Origin: Desertivirga xinjiangensis
GTDB lineage: Bacteria; Bacteroidota; Bacteroidia; Sphingobacteriales; Sphingobacteriaceae
Reading direction: 5' to 3'
Assembly: GCF_024436435.1 (NCBI RefSeq)
Contig: NZ_JAFMZP010000001.1
Span: 682,001-746,000, forward strand
Length of the DNA: 64,000 bases
The notes under the pieces were generated by a model. It saw nothing but the letters and a program-made list of their open reading frames with translations, made no database searches and was not told the DNA's origin. The position numbers and the translations under genes were made by a program. Numbering within the stretch: position 1 is the first letter of the stretch; each line of letters begins with the position of its first letter. Below are positions 8,773 to 17,032 of the stretch, piece after piece.

Positions 8773-9642
8773 ATGAAGAACGTAAAAGTAGGATTGGTGC
8801 AGACATCATGTACTGCAAACAAACAGGAAAACCTTGAAAAAGCAATTGCTAAGATAAGGGAGATTGCTGCAAAAGGGGCTCAGATCATTTGCTTGCAGGA
8901 ACTTTTTACCTCGCTTTACTTTTGCGATGTAGAAGATTATGATAATTTTAAACTTGCCGAAGCTATTCCGGGCCCTTCAAGCGATGCATTAAGTGCGGTT
9001 GCGAAAGAACTTGGAGTTGTAATTATTGCCTCCTTGTTTGAAAAAAGAGCTGAGGGATTATACCATAATACTACCGCTGTTCTGGATGCTGATGGATCTT
9101 ACCTCGGTAAATATCGCAAGATGCATATTCCTGATGATCCTGGTTATTATGAAAAATTTTATTTTACACCGGGCGATCTGGGATATAAAGTCTTTAAAAC
9201 CAAATTTGCAACCTTAGGTGTTCTGATCTGCTGGGATCAATGGTACCCCGAGGCATCGAGGATCACTGCATTAATGGGGGCTGAAATCCTTTTCTATCCT
9301 ACCGCCATTGGCTGGGCTTCATCACAGGATGTAGACACCAACACCGAACAATATAATGCATGGCAGACCATTCAACGCAGTCATGCTGTAGCCAATGGAG
9401 TGCATGTTGTAAGTGTAAACAGAATTGGAGACGAGGGACCTATGAAGTTCTGGGGCGGTTCTTTTGTTGCAAATCCTTTCGGAACCGTGCTTTATCAGGC
9501 TTCCCATACGGAGGAAGAACTGATCGTTCAGGATATAGACCTGTCCAAGTCAGACAGGTATCGTACCCACTGGCCATTCTTACGCGACCGAAGGATTGAC
9601 TCTTATTCGCCGATCACCAAACGTTACATAGACGAAGACTAA
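8773..9642 (+). CDS. aguB: N-carbamoylputrescine amidase
   Basis: A 289-residue nitrilase-superfamily enzyme that hydrolyses N-carbamoylputrescine to putrescine, CO2 and ammonia. The catalytic Glu-Lys-Cys triad is visible: Glu43 (LQELF), Lys116 (KYRKMHIPDD) and Cys153 (LICWDQWYPEASR). The length matches AguB (about 290-300). I take ATG 8773 as start; a TTG directly before it at 8770 is less likely. aguA begins 8 bp after its stop, and agmatine deiminase makes this enzyme's substrate, so the pair forms a complete two-step agmatine-to-putrescine pathway and the assignment is firm. Cytoplasmic. Confidence 0.95.
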   Translation: MKNVKVGLVQTSCTANKQENLEKAIAKIREIAAKGAQIICLQELFTSLYFCDVEDYDNFKLAEAIPGPSSDALSAVAKELGVVIIASLFEKRAEGLYHNTTAVLDADGSYLGKYRKMHIPDDPGYYEKFYFTPGDLGYKVFKTKFATLGVLICWDQWYPEASRITALMGAEILFYPTAIGWASSQDVDTNTEQYNAWQTIQRSHAVANGVHVVSVNRIGDEGPMKFWGGSFVANPFGTVLYQASHTEEELIVQDIDLSKSDRYRTHWPFLRDRRIDSYSPITKRYIDED

Positions 9643-9650
9643 CATTTTCA

Positions 9651-10745
9651 ATGACAGCATTTCAAACGGGAGAGTTAAAAGACTTTTCTACTAAAATAGA
9701 TCTTTCAAAAACACCGAAAGAGCTCGGCTATTCTTTTCCTGCCGAATTTGCAAGGCATGAAGCAACCTGGTTAAGCTGGCCGCACAAAGAAGCAAGCTGG
9801 CCGGGTAAATTGAATAGCATATATGCCAGCTACTGCCAGTTCATTAAAGTTCTCACTCAAAGTGAAAAGGTACGGATAAATGTCGCTGATGAGAGCTTAA
9901 AGGCTCTTGCCCTGGTTCATCTGCAGGCAGCAGGTGTCGACTTAAGTCAGGTTGAATTTTTCTTTCACTCCACAAATGATGCCTGGTGCAGGGATCATGG
10001 TCCGGCTTTTTTACTTAACCCGGCGGCCGGTGTTAAAAAGATTATTGTCGATTGGGGATACAATGCATGGGGCGGAAAATATCCTCCCTTCGATCTGGAT
10101 GATGTCATTCCTACATTAATCGGTAAACACTTTGATCTGCCTGTATTTCATCCCGGTATAGTAATGGAGGGTGGTTCAGTAGAGTTCAATGGAAAGGGTT
10201 CTGTCCTTACATCAAGCTGCTGTCTTTTGAATCAGAACCGGAATCCCCATCTTAATCAGACGCAGATAGAGCAGTACCTTTCCGATTATTATGGTATAGA
10301 CCAGGTATTATGGGTAGAGGAGGGGATCGTCGGCGATGATACCGATGGTCATATTGACGATACTATCCGTTTTGTAAATGAAGATACAGTTCTGTCTGTG
10401 GTAGAAACAAATGTAAAAGACGAAAACTTCGACTTACTCCAGCAGAACCTGAAATCGCTTAGTAAGATGCGGCTTCTGAATGGAAAGCAGCTTAATGTTG
10501 TTGAATTACCCATGCCTGAAGCCGTTATTTATGACGATATGCGCTTGCCTGCATCCTATGCAAACTTTTATATCAGCAATCAGCACGTGATCGTACCTAC
10601 ATACAGGTCACGGTTTGATCAGCAGGCTCTTGATATCATAGGAGGCTGCTTTCCTGATAGAGAAGTTGTCGGCATTGATTCAACAGATATCATATGGGGG
10701 CTGGGGAGTTTCCATTGCCTGAGTCAGCAGGAGCCGGCTGTTTAA
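9651..10745 (+). CDS. aguA: Agmatine deiminase
   Basis: A 364-residue protein of the peptidyl-arginine deiminase (guanidino-modifying) family, converting agmatine to N-carbamoylputrescine and ammonia. Visible signatures are WCRDHGP, MEGGSVEFNGKGSVLTSS, GDDTDGHIDDTIRF (Asp/His) and the C-terminal GLGSFHCLSQQEP with nucleophile Cys356. Length and C-terminal position of the cysteine agree with the family. It follows aguB by 8 bp and is closed by a terminator 24 bp after its stop. Arginine decarboxylase, the source of agmatine, is not in the window. Confidence 0.95.
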   Translation: MTAFQTGELKDFSTKIDLSKTPKELGYSFPAEFARHEATWLSWPHKEASWPGKLNSIYASYCQFIKVLTQSEKVRINVADESLKALALVHLQAAGVDLSQVEFFFHSTNDAWCRDHGPAFLLNPAAGVKKIIVDWGYNAWGGKYPPFDLDDVIPTLIGKHFDLPVFHPGIVMEGGSVEFNGKGSVLTSSCCLLNQNRNPHLNQTQIEQYLSDYYGIDQVLWVEEGIVGDDTDGHIDDTIRFVNEDTVLSVVETNVKDENFDLLQQNLKSLSKMRLLNGKQLNVVELPMPEAVIYDDMRLPASYANFYISNQHVIVPTYRSRFDQQALDIIGGCFPDREVVGIDSTDIIWGLGSFHCLSQQEPAV

Positions 10746-10768
10746 TAATCTTTCTGCTATTTTACAGG

Positions 10769-10803
10769 AAGTCCGGCTTAGTTTGTATGCCGGACTTTTT
10801 GTT
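10769..10803. terminator. Intrinsic terminator after aguA, before the end of folC
   Basis: AAGTCCGGC (10769-10777) pairs with GCCGGACTT (10789-10797), followed by a T run. It lies between convergent genes; the T run is on the plus strand, so it mainly serves aguBA. Confidence 0.85.
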
Positions 10804-10804
10804 T

Positions 10805-12130
10805 TTAGATGCTGGTAGGAACAATTTCGGCAACCACAAAAGTACTTCCTCCAATAAAAATCAGATCCCCTTTTGCGGCATTTCTCTTGGCCTCTTCTAA
10901 AGCAAGGGCTACAGAAGCATAAACATGGCCCTTCAAATTAAATGAAGAAGCCTCCGACGCCAGATCGGCTGCAGGCTTAGCTCTTTCAATCATCGGCTGG
11001 CAAAAGTAATAAATGGCGTTCGTGGGCAAAAGTGAAAGTACTTTCGAAACATCTTTATCTTTCACCATTCCTATCACTATATGAAGCTGCTCAAATGAAG
11101 TGGCCTCAATGTTCTTGATCACCTCTTTGATACCGTCTTCATTATGACCTGTATCGCAGATCACAAGTGGCCCTTCCTTACTGAGGGTTTGCCATCTGCC
11201 TTGCAGCCCGGTAAGCGTTTTGACCTGTTTTAATGCATTCAGAATACTTTCCTCACTTATCACATAACCTTTCTCCCTCAATACCTTCACACTGCTTAAA
11301 ACAGCTTTGACGTTTTTTAACTGGTAATAGCCGGTCAGGTCAAGTTCTATCTTAAATGAGCCTGAAGCTTGAAATTGATTGCCAATAGTCGAAACTTCGA
11401 TTTCTCTTAGTTCCAAACCAGGTTCAGCCTGCGGACCAATATCTTCAATTTGCCATTCATCAGAAGCAAAAATAATAGTAGAACCGCACTCTTTTGCTTT
11501 ATTGATAAACACATAGTCGGTAATCTCCTGCTTTTCACTGAGAACCACAGGAGTACCTGGCTTGATGATCCCAGCCTTTTCAAAGGCGATCTTAGGCAGC
11601 GTATCGCCCAGGATATTCATATGATCGAAACCAATGTTGGTGATCACCGAAAGCTCTGGCAAGATGATATTGGTGGAATCAAGTCTCCCTCCAAGGCCGG
11701 TTTCGATTACAGCGATATCAACTTGCTGCTCTGCGAAATGATTAAAGGCCATAGCCACCGTCACTTCAAAAAATGAAGGTTCTATTTGCTCAATTGAAGT
11801 TCTTTGACTTTCCACAAAGCGGATAACGGCCTCTTCGGTAATCATTTCACCATTAATGCGAATGCGCTCCCTGAAGTCGCGTAAATGCGGAGAGGTATAT
11901 AGGCCGGTTTTATATCCTGCAGATTGTAGAACCGCGGCCAGCATGTGCGAAACAGAGCCTTTTCCGTTTGTACCTGCAACATGAATGCTTTTAAATCGCC
12001 GGTGTGGATTACCAAGGCCATCGCAGAGCTGCTGGGTATTGGTGAGATCTTTTTTTATAGCCTGGGCTCCCATCTTACTGAACATGGGAAGCTTCGAATA
12101 AAGATAGTCGAGAGTCTCGGTATAAGTCAT
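10805..12130 (-). CDS. folC: Bifunctional folylpolyglutamate synthase / dihydrofolate synthase
   Basis: A 441-residue Mur-ligase-like enzyme that adds glutamate to dihydropteroate or to folates. The P-loop is GTNGKGS (53-59), followed by GLYTSPHLRDFRERI, the typical FolC omega-loop/folate site, and EVTVAMAFNHF, VIETGLGGRLDSTN and TNIGFDHMNILG with the metal-binding residues. The C-terminal domain carries ICDTGHNEDGI. It starts 39 bp downstream of the tonB-like gene and so can be the last gene of the envelope operon. pabB and a pabC-like gene elsewhere in the window supply p-aminobenzoate for the same pathway. Confidence 0.95.
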   Translation of the reverse strand: MTYTETLDYLYSKLPMFSKMGAQAIKKDLTNTQQLCDGLGNPHRRFKSIHVAGTNGKGSVSHMLAAVLQSAGYKTGLYTSPHLRDFRERIRINGEMITEEAVIRFVESQRTSIEQIEPSFFEVTVAMAFNHFAEQQVDIAVIETGLGGRLDSTNIILPELSVITNIGFDHMNILGDTLPKIAFEKAGIIKPGTPVVLSEKQEITDYVFINKAKECGSTIIFASDEWQIEDIGPQAEPGLELREIEVSTIGNQFQASGSFKIELDLTGYYQLKNVKAVLSSVKVLREKGYVISEESILNALKQVKTLTGLQGRWQTLSKEGPLVICDTGHNEDGIKEVIKNIEATSFEQLHIVIGMVKDKDVSKVLSLLPTNAIYYFCQPMIERAKPAADLASEASSFNLKGHVYASVALALEEAKRNAAKGDLIFIGGSTFVVAEIVPTSI

Positions 12131-12169
12131 CAGGATAGCTGAATGGGAAACCTTTCGGTCTGATTCAAT

Positions 12170-12988
12170 CTACTTCACTTTAAAGTTAAACACCACTGTT
12201 CCTATCTGAACATCAGGAGCCTTCTCGAGTGCATTGAACCTCGAACCCAACACTGCCTGTTCGCACTTTCTGTATAAGGCCTGGTCTGTTAAAGTGGTAC
12301 CTTTAACTCCTGCCCTGGCATAAACAACCTGGCCATTTTTATCAACACGGATCTCAACGGCAATTCTGCCCGAACTTTGTCCGTCATCCTGTACTGTTGG
12401 TCTGCTTACAAAACTCCTGTTCTTCAGATCAAGCTGTGTATTGCCAAAGCCAGATCCGCCCTGACCATAATTAGATGCCATAGGATCACCGTCGGGGTCT
12501 CCCTGGTTACCGGGAGTCGTTCCTGTACCATCGCCTGCACCCTTGCCGTCATTCTTTTTTCCCTTATACAGGGCATTCTGATTAACGGTGGGCTTACTGG
12601 GTTTCGCGGTCTCGGAAGTCGGGGCAACTGACTTACTGGTATTTGTTTTTGCTGTAGCTACTGCCGGAGCATCTTCCGCATCCTGCGTAACAACAGTTCT
12701 GTCGCTTGTTTCCGTAGCGGGAGTAGGTTCTGTTTCTGTAGGAGTAATCTCCGTAACAGGTGTGTTGTTAGGCACCGGAGCTACGGAAGGTTCATCGATA
12801 CTCATGAAGTCTTCGCCCATGCCTACCTCTGTTGTTCCATAATTCACTACAACTCCACCCATTCCTATCTCTTCCTCGGGTAAAGAAGCCGCAAATTTTA
12901 TCAGATAGCTGATCAGAAGGAACAGGATCATTGTTGCCGCCGAAAAAGCCAGTGCCTTGGGATAATTATTTTCTTCGCGGTACTGCAT
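12170..12988 (-). CDS. TonB/TolA-like energy transducer
   Basis: A 272-residue protein with one N-terminal membrane anchor (about residues 12-32, after MQYREENNYPKAL). A long periplasmic linker rich in Thr, Pro, Glu and Ala follows, then a Gly/Asp/Asn-rich stretch. The globular end (SSGRIAVEIRVDKNGQVVYARAGVKG) resembles the TonB C-terminal domain. I choose ATG 12988 because it puts the start 1 bp after the exbD stop and gives a proper anchor; an upstream in-frame start at 13084 would overlap exbD by about 95 bp and add a meaningless extension. With ExbB and ExbD it should carry proton-motive energy to the outer membrane. Confidence 0.85.
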   Translation of the reverse strand: MQYREENNYPKALAFSAATMILFLLISYLIKFAASLPEEEIGMGGVVVNYGTTEVGMGEDFMSIDEPSVAPVPNNTPVTEITPTETEPTPATETSDRTVVTQDAEDAPAVATAKTNTSKSVAPTSETAKPSKPTVNQNALYKGKKNDGKGAGDGTGTTPGNQGDPDGDPMASNYGQGGSGFGNTQLDLKNRSFVSRPTVQDDGQSSGRIAVEIRVDKNGQVVYARAGVKGTTLTDQALYRKCEQAVLGSRFNALEKAPDVQIGTVVFNFKVK

Positions 12989-12989
12989 T

Positions 12990-13385
12990 TTATTTTGGTT
13001 CTGTTGCAAGTACAAGTTTGATTCCCATCTTGTTTGAGATGTCCATAATTTGAACGACATCCTGTATAGCAACTGTCCGGTCAACCGAAAGTATTATGGT
13101 GAGTTCCGGAGCTTGCTGTTTGTAAGCAGTTAATCTTGGCTGGATGTCTTCCAGTCTGATTAATTGCTTGTCAAGATAATACTCAAGATCTTTGGTTACT
13201 GCTAAACTAACGGTTTTTTTCGAAACAGATTGTCCCGAATCAGACTTGGGTAACAATAATTTTATGATGTTAGGATTGGTAACAGTAGAAGCAATAAGAA
13301 AAAACAGCATCAGGAAAAACATAATGTCGTTCATCGCTGAAGTATGTACTTCCGCTGCGGGACGTTTTCGTTTTCTTAAATTCAT
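12990..13385 (-). CDS. exbD: ExbD/TolR family biopolymer transport protein
   Basis: A 131-residue protein with a cytoplasmic start MNLRKRKRPAAEVHTSAMNDI, one transmembrane helix (about 20-38: IMFFLMLFFLIASTV) carrying the conserved Asp near its N-terminal side (Asp20), and a periplasmic domain. This is the usual ExbD/TolR plan and length. It partners with the ExbB protein 66 bp upstream in the proton-channel motor that drives the TonB-like protein encoded 1 bp downstream. Confidence 0.92.
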   Translation of the reverse strand: MNLRKRKRPAAEVHTSAMNDIMFFLMLFFLIASTVTNPNIIKLLLPKSDSGQSVSKKTVSLAVTKDLEYYLDKQLIRLEDIQPRLTAYKQQAPELTIILSVDRTVAIQDVVQIMDISNKMGIKLVLATEPK

Positions 13386-13451
13386 TTGTAATATTTTGTA
13401 CGTTTATTAAAGCTTGCCCGGGTGTTAAGCTCATCCGTCAGGCTGCTTTAA

Positions 13452-14144
13452 TTACCTTCCTGGTTCCTCTAATAAATCAATAAATTCGATGGCATCTGTT
13501 TCCAGCTTCAGGATCACTTTATCTACCATGATGTTTAGAATATGATATCCCACATAGGCTATGATACCAATGATCAAACCAGCAGCAGAAGTGATCATCT
13601 TTTGATATAAACCATCTGCAATCAATCCCATACTAATATTATCAGATTGGGCGATATTATAGAATATGCGGATCACACCTGCGATAGTTCCAACGAAACC
13701 AAGCATCGGTGCAATACCCGCAACGATACCCAGGATGCTGATGTTTTTTTCAAGCTTCGAAACTTCAAGTTTTCCTATATTCTCAATTGCACCTTCAATA
13801 TCTTTAATCGGTCGGCCAATGCGCAGCAGTCCTTTTTGAAGCATGCGGCCAAGCGGAGTATTACTGTTCCTGCAAATAGCGATTGCTGAATCCAGTCTTC
13901 CGCTTAGTATATTTTGCTTTACCTGCACCATGAGGCTCGACTCATCGCGGGATGCTTTTCTGATTGTCATGTAACGTTCAATGAATATCACCAGGCCCAG
14001 GAAGAGCAGGATGGCAAGCGGAACCATAACCCAACCCCCTTTGATAAGCAGATCAATAAATCGCAAATCCTCTGCAGCTTGAACTGATTGGCTGGCCGCA
14101 GTAGCAACTGTATCAGGTAAAATGGTATCTTGTAATAAAAGCAT
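13452..14144 (-). CDS. exbB: MotA/TolQ/ExbB proton-channel protein
   Basis: A 230-residue inner-membrane protein with three helices: one near residues 35-55 (WVMVPLAILLFLGLVIFIERYM) and two later ones in the conserved block ISILGIVAGIAPMLGFVGTIAGVI and MITSAAGLIIGIIAYVGYHIL. This is the MotA/ExbB/TolQ signature. It forms the pentameric stator around ExbD. It starts 5 bp after the HU-SPOR gene's stop in the same operon. Confidence 0.93.
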   Translation of the reverse strand: MLLLQDTILPDTVATAASQSVQAAEDLRFIDLLIKGGWVMVPLAILLFLGLVIFIERYMTIRKASRDESSLMVQVKQNILSGRLDSAIAICRNSNTPLGRMLQKGLLRIGRPIKDIEGAIENIGKLEVSKLEKNISILGIVAGIAPMLGFVGTIAGVIRIFYNIAQSDNISMGLIADGLYQKMITSAAGLIIGIIAYVGYHILNIMVDKVILKLETDAIEFIDLLEEPGR

Positions 14145-14149
14145 GTGTG

Positions 14150-15301
14150 TTATTTGTTTTTTATGGTTAAAATCCAGGCATCCTTTGCTATCTTTTCCTG
14201 AATGCGTCTTCTCTCTTTTTGTGCCGCTTCATTGTCTTTAAAGCTGGCTAAACTTATTTTATATTTTGGCTTTCGTTCATCAACAACAATCCTGGCATCT
14301 ATTCCTTTCTGCCTGGTGATCCTCACAAATTCCTCGGCTTCCGATCGCCGGTGAAAGGCAGCACAAATAATTTCATATCTTACCCCCGGAACAGGCTGAA
14401 GAGTGTCCTGTGGAATAGGGGTAACCTTAGTACTGATGTCTATAGTATCTCTTGACTTCTCAACGGAGATCGCTTCGTCGTTTAGCTCCTCAAAATTCTT
14501 CTCCATAATACTATCAGCCTTCGCAATAGAATCCTTCAAAGTTACCGGTGCCGCAACACGTAACTGCTTCTTAACCGGAACAGCCACCGAATCAGACCTT
14601 CGGATCTGATTGAACACCTGAGGGTAGTAAAAATAAGAACCTACTACAATAGCTGCAGCAATCAGCAAAATAAGGACTATAATAATCCCTGTTTTGTATG
14701 ACCTGGTATCAGTATCGGTGTAAGTATTCACACCGCTATGTGTATTGCTGTCAAGAGTGCCTGGAGAGGCCTTCTGTGGTACAGGCACAACTTCAGGTTC
14801 AGCCGCTGCAATATCCTGTAGGATAACTTGCTCAGGTGTAATTTCGTCCCGTTTAACTTCCTCAGGTATAACTTTGTCAGCTGTCTTATATGGCCTGATT
14901 TCTTTCACCGGTCTCAATCCGAAAGCATGACCATTAGTTGCCGCAATGCTTTCTGATTCAAAGATAATACCGTTTTCACCCGACCGTATTTTGCCTATTG
15001 GTCCGATCTGCGCAAATCCCTTGATTTGCAGGGATTGTTTTATAGAATCTGTATATTTCTCTGTAAAGTACCTGGCTGAAGGCTCCGAGATATTTTTCTC
15101 CCGGCAGATAAGCTTAATTAAACCGGCGCTAACCTCTGCATCTCCATCTTCAAATACTACTTCTTCTGCCGGGGGGAAGAACAGGTCCTGGTTTTTATCA
15201 AAGAATGCAGGCGTCCTTTTTTTAGAAAACGTTCCTATTCCAGGTAAACTTACCTCATTAAGCTCATCAAGTAATTCAGAAACATACAGGCCTACATCCA
15301 T
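14150..15301 (-). CDS. HU-CCDC81-type domain plus SPOR domain membrane protein
   Basis: A 383-residue protein with three parts. Residues 1-115 look like the paired HU/CCDC81-type domains of Bacteroidota (LPGIGTFSKKRTPAFFDK, then a second HU-like unit ending in GFAQIGPIGKI). A transmembrane helix lies at about 205-226 (GIIIVLILLIAAAIVVGSYF). A C-terminal SPOR domain (about 308-380, RYEIICAAFHRRSEAEEFVR) should bind denuded septal peptidoglycan. The first part is cytoplasmic and SPOR periplasmic, so the protein could link something inside, perhaps DNA, to the division wall. It sits between an outer-membrane barrel gene and exbB. Confidence 0.8.
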   Translation of the reverse strand: MDVGLYVSELLDELNEVSLPGIGTFSKKRTPAFFDKNQDLFFPPAEEVVFEDGDAEVSAGLIKLICREKNISEPSARYFTEKYTDSIKQSLQIKGFAQIGPIGKIRSGENGIIFESESIAATNGHAFGLRPVKEIRPYKTADKVIPEEVKRDEITPEQVILQDIAAAEPEVVPVPQKASPGTLDSNTHSGVNTYTDTDTRSYKTGIIIVLILLIAAAIVVGSYFYYPQVFNQIRRSDSVAVPVKKQLRVAAPVTLKDSIAKADSIMEKNFEELNDEAISVEKSRDTIDISTKVTPIPQDTLQPVPGVRYEIICAAFHRRSEAEEFVRITRQKGIDARIVVDERKPKYKISLASFKDNEAAQKERRRIQEKIAKDAWILTIKNK

Positions 15302-15342
15302 CCCGGTAAAAATACTTTAAAAATTAATTTACGCAAAAACAA

Positions 15343-17028
15343 TCAGAACGAATAATTAAGACCCGCAATGGCGTTTATTCCGAACTTTGGATAATATAAA
15401 AATTGCTGGTACTCGTTTCCGAACAGATTGTTAACTCTTACGAATACACCAAACTTATCCTTGATCAAATATTCTGCACCTGCACTAAGGTCAAGGTAGC
15501 TCTTAATTGTGACAATACGACGTTGAGGATCCAAGCCCTCGACATATTCATAAGTGAGGGCATCGGTATCACCGTTTAACACTAGCTGACCGTCAATTCT
15601 GATCTTTTTGTTGATAGCTAAGCGCGCATTTGAGTGTAAACGAATACCTGGTTTCATCCAGGCTTTCTCCTCGGTGGCCATGTCATATTTGTTGATCTCA
15701 ACCTTTCCTGTCCAGGAGAGAACTTCCGATGCTTTTACATTTAATTCGCCTTCCAGGCCTATAACTTTACTATTACCACCATCGTATCGTATTTCAAAGC
15801 GTTCAAGGCCTTCGGGGCTGTTCGCATATAAAGGCATATTCTGGATGGTTTTGTAATAAACCATGGCCTTAAATCCGAAACCTGCTCCTGCATTACCTTT
15901 AACACCACCATATACATTGGCTTTTTCGATAGCATTTTCAATCAGGTTTTTTCTGAGGTAAGGGTTCTCATAGGCGAAGTTCCTCAGTGACGACTTTAGC
16001 ACATCGCCTGTGTAGCCTCCGAAAATGGTAGCATATCCGGGAACAACAGGAAGTTCAGCAATAACAACAGGAAGGATGTTAGTGCGGCTGTTTTCTCCAA
16101 ATTCCTGAACAAAGTTGACGCCCACGGATATTTTATAATTCTTACCCTGGAATTTAACATAGGGGTTAGCTCTGAAAATGTGGTTTCCAATATCCAGAGA
16201 GTCCTTCGTTTTTGTGAAGTCAATAGAACTGTTTACACCGATGTTAAACTGTTTGTAGGTATTGTTAAAAAAGCCGCTTAGTGCAAATGAGGTTTCTTTT
16301 GACCCATACCTGCTCGAAAGAGTGTAGGCATCAGCCTTTAAGGCATAGTCCAGTGAAGACTGAGTCTGCTCGTAGTTTTTCAGTAATTCACCTTTCAGGC
16401 TGATAGTGCTGAACCGTTGTTTTTTGGGGTCAGGATTGAAATTGGAAATATTTGGGTTGACCGCATAAAAATTGGTCGAAAGTCTGTCGAAACCCAGCTC
16501 ACCGTTCACCGTGATTTTGTCCATGATACTTTTACCATAGATACCCAGTTCCTGCCGGGTGCCCCTTTGCTTATTGAGGTCGCCGCTTTGCCCAAGGTGC
16601 TTCATAAAAAAGCCAGCCTGCAGGGCCTCATCATTACCGGTATTCAGGTAAAGTTCGCCTAGCGCGGTGCCATAGTTGCCGAAGCCGAGTTTAGCATAAT
16701 TATTTTCAAACAATGGCGCAGGAGCAGCATTTAATTCCTGCGCATCCAGCTGTCTTATATCGCTGTTCAGTTCCAGCCTTTTATCTAAGATAAGATAAGT
16801 TTGATTGGGCCTGAATGGCTTGTGATTATTCAGGTCGGGGCTTCTTCTGATCTTAGCAGCATCCGCCAAAACGGGCTTATAGGGGCGAACAACTTCAATT
16901 TCTTCAGTCAGTGTTCCTGAGGCCGGTTTAGCCGGATCAGTTTTTTTATCTTCTGGCTTGGTTTGCGCCTGAGCAGCAACAGTTAGCAGCAAGGAAAAGA
17001 TTGTATATGGAATATATCTGAATTTCAT
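15343..17028 (-). CDS. Outer-membrane beta-barrel protein (TonB-dependent receptor-like)
   Basis: A 561-residue protein with a Sec signal peptide (FRYIPYTIFSLLLTVAAQAQ) and alternating hydrophobic beta-strand patterns to a C-terminal aromatic end (NAIAGLNYSF), as expected of a BAM-assembled barrel. The last third resembles the barrel part of TonB-dependent receptors (GVFVRVNNLFGNEYQQF). It is short for a full receptor and I see no complete plug domain. The segment EEIEVVRPYKPVLADA after the signal peptide is typical of a Bacteroidota family coupled to ExbBD operons. I chose ATG 17028, 4 bp past the TPR gene's stop; an in-frame ATG at 17046 would add six residues and overlap that gene. Confidence 0.78.
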   Translation of the reverse strand: MKFRYIPYTIFSLLLTVAAQAQTKPEDKKTDPAKPASGTLTEEIEVVRPYKPVLADAAKIRRSPDLNNHKPFRPNQTYLILDKRLELNSDIRQLDAQELNAAPAPLFENNYAKLGFGNYGTALGELYLNTGNDEALQAGFFMKHLGQSGDLNKQRGTRQELGIYGKSIMDKITVNGELGFDRLSTNFYAVNPNISNFNPDPKKQRFSTISLKGELLKNYEQTQSSLDYALKADAYTLSSRYGSKETSFALSGFFNNTYKQFNIGVNSSIDFTKTKDSLDIGNHIFRANPYVKFQGKNYKISVGVNFVQEFGENSRTNILPVVIAELPVVPGYATIFGGYTGDVLKSSLRNFAYENPYLRKNLIENAIEKANVYGGVKGNAGAGFGFKAMVYYKTIQNMPLYANSPEGLERFEIRYDGGNSKVIGLEGELNVKASEVLSWTGKVEINKYDMATEEKAWMKPGIRLHSNARLAINKKIRIDGQLVLNGDTDALTYEYVEGLDPQRRIVTIKSYLDLSAGAEYLIKDKFGVFVRVNNLFGNEYQQFLYYPKFGINAIAGLNYSF

Positions 17029-17032
17029 TTTT

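Noticed and set aside
12989-13084. Longer start of the TonB-like gene at 13084
   Set aside because: It overlaps the end of exbD in another frame and lacks the anchor at the usual distance; the ATG at 12988 fits exactly after exbD.
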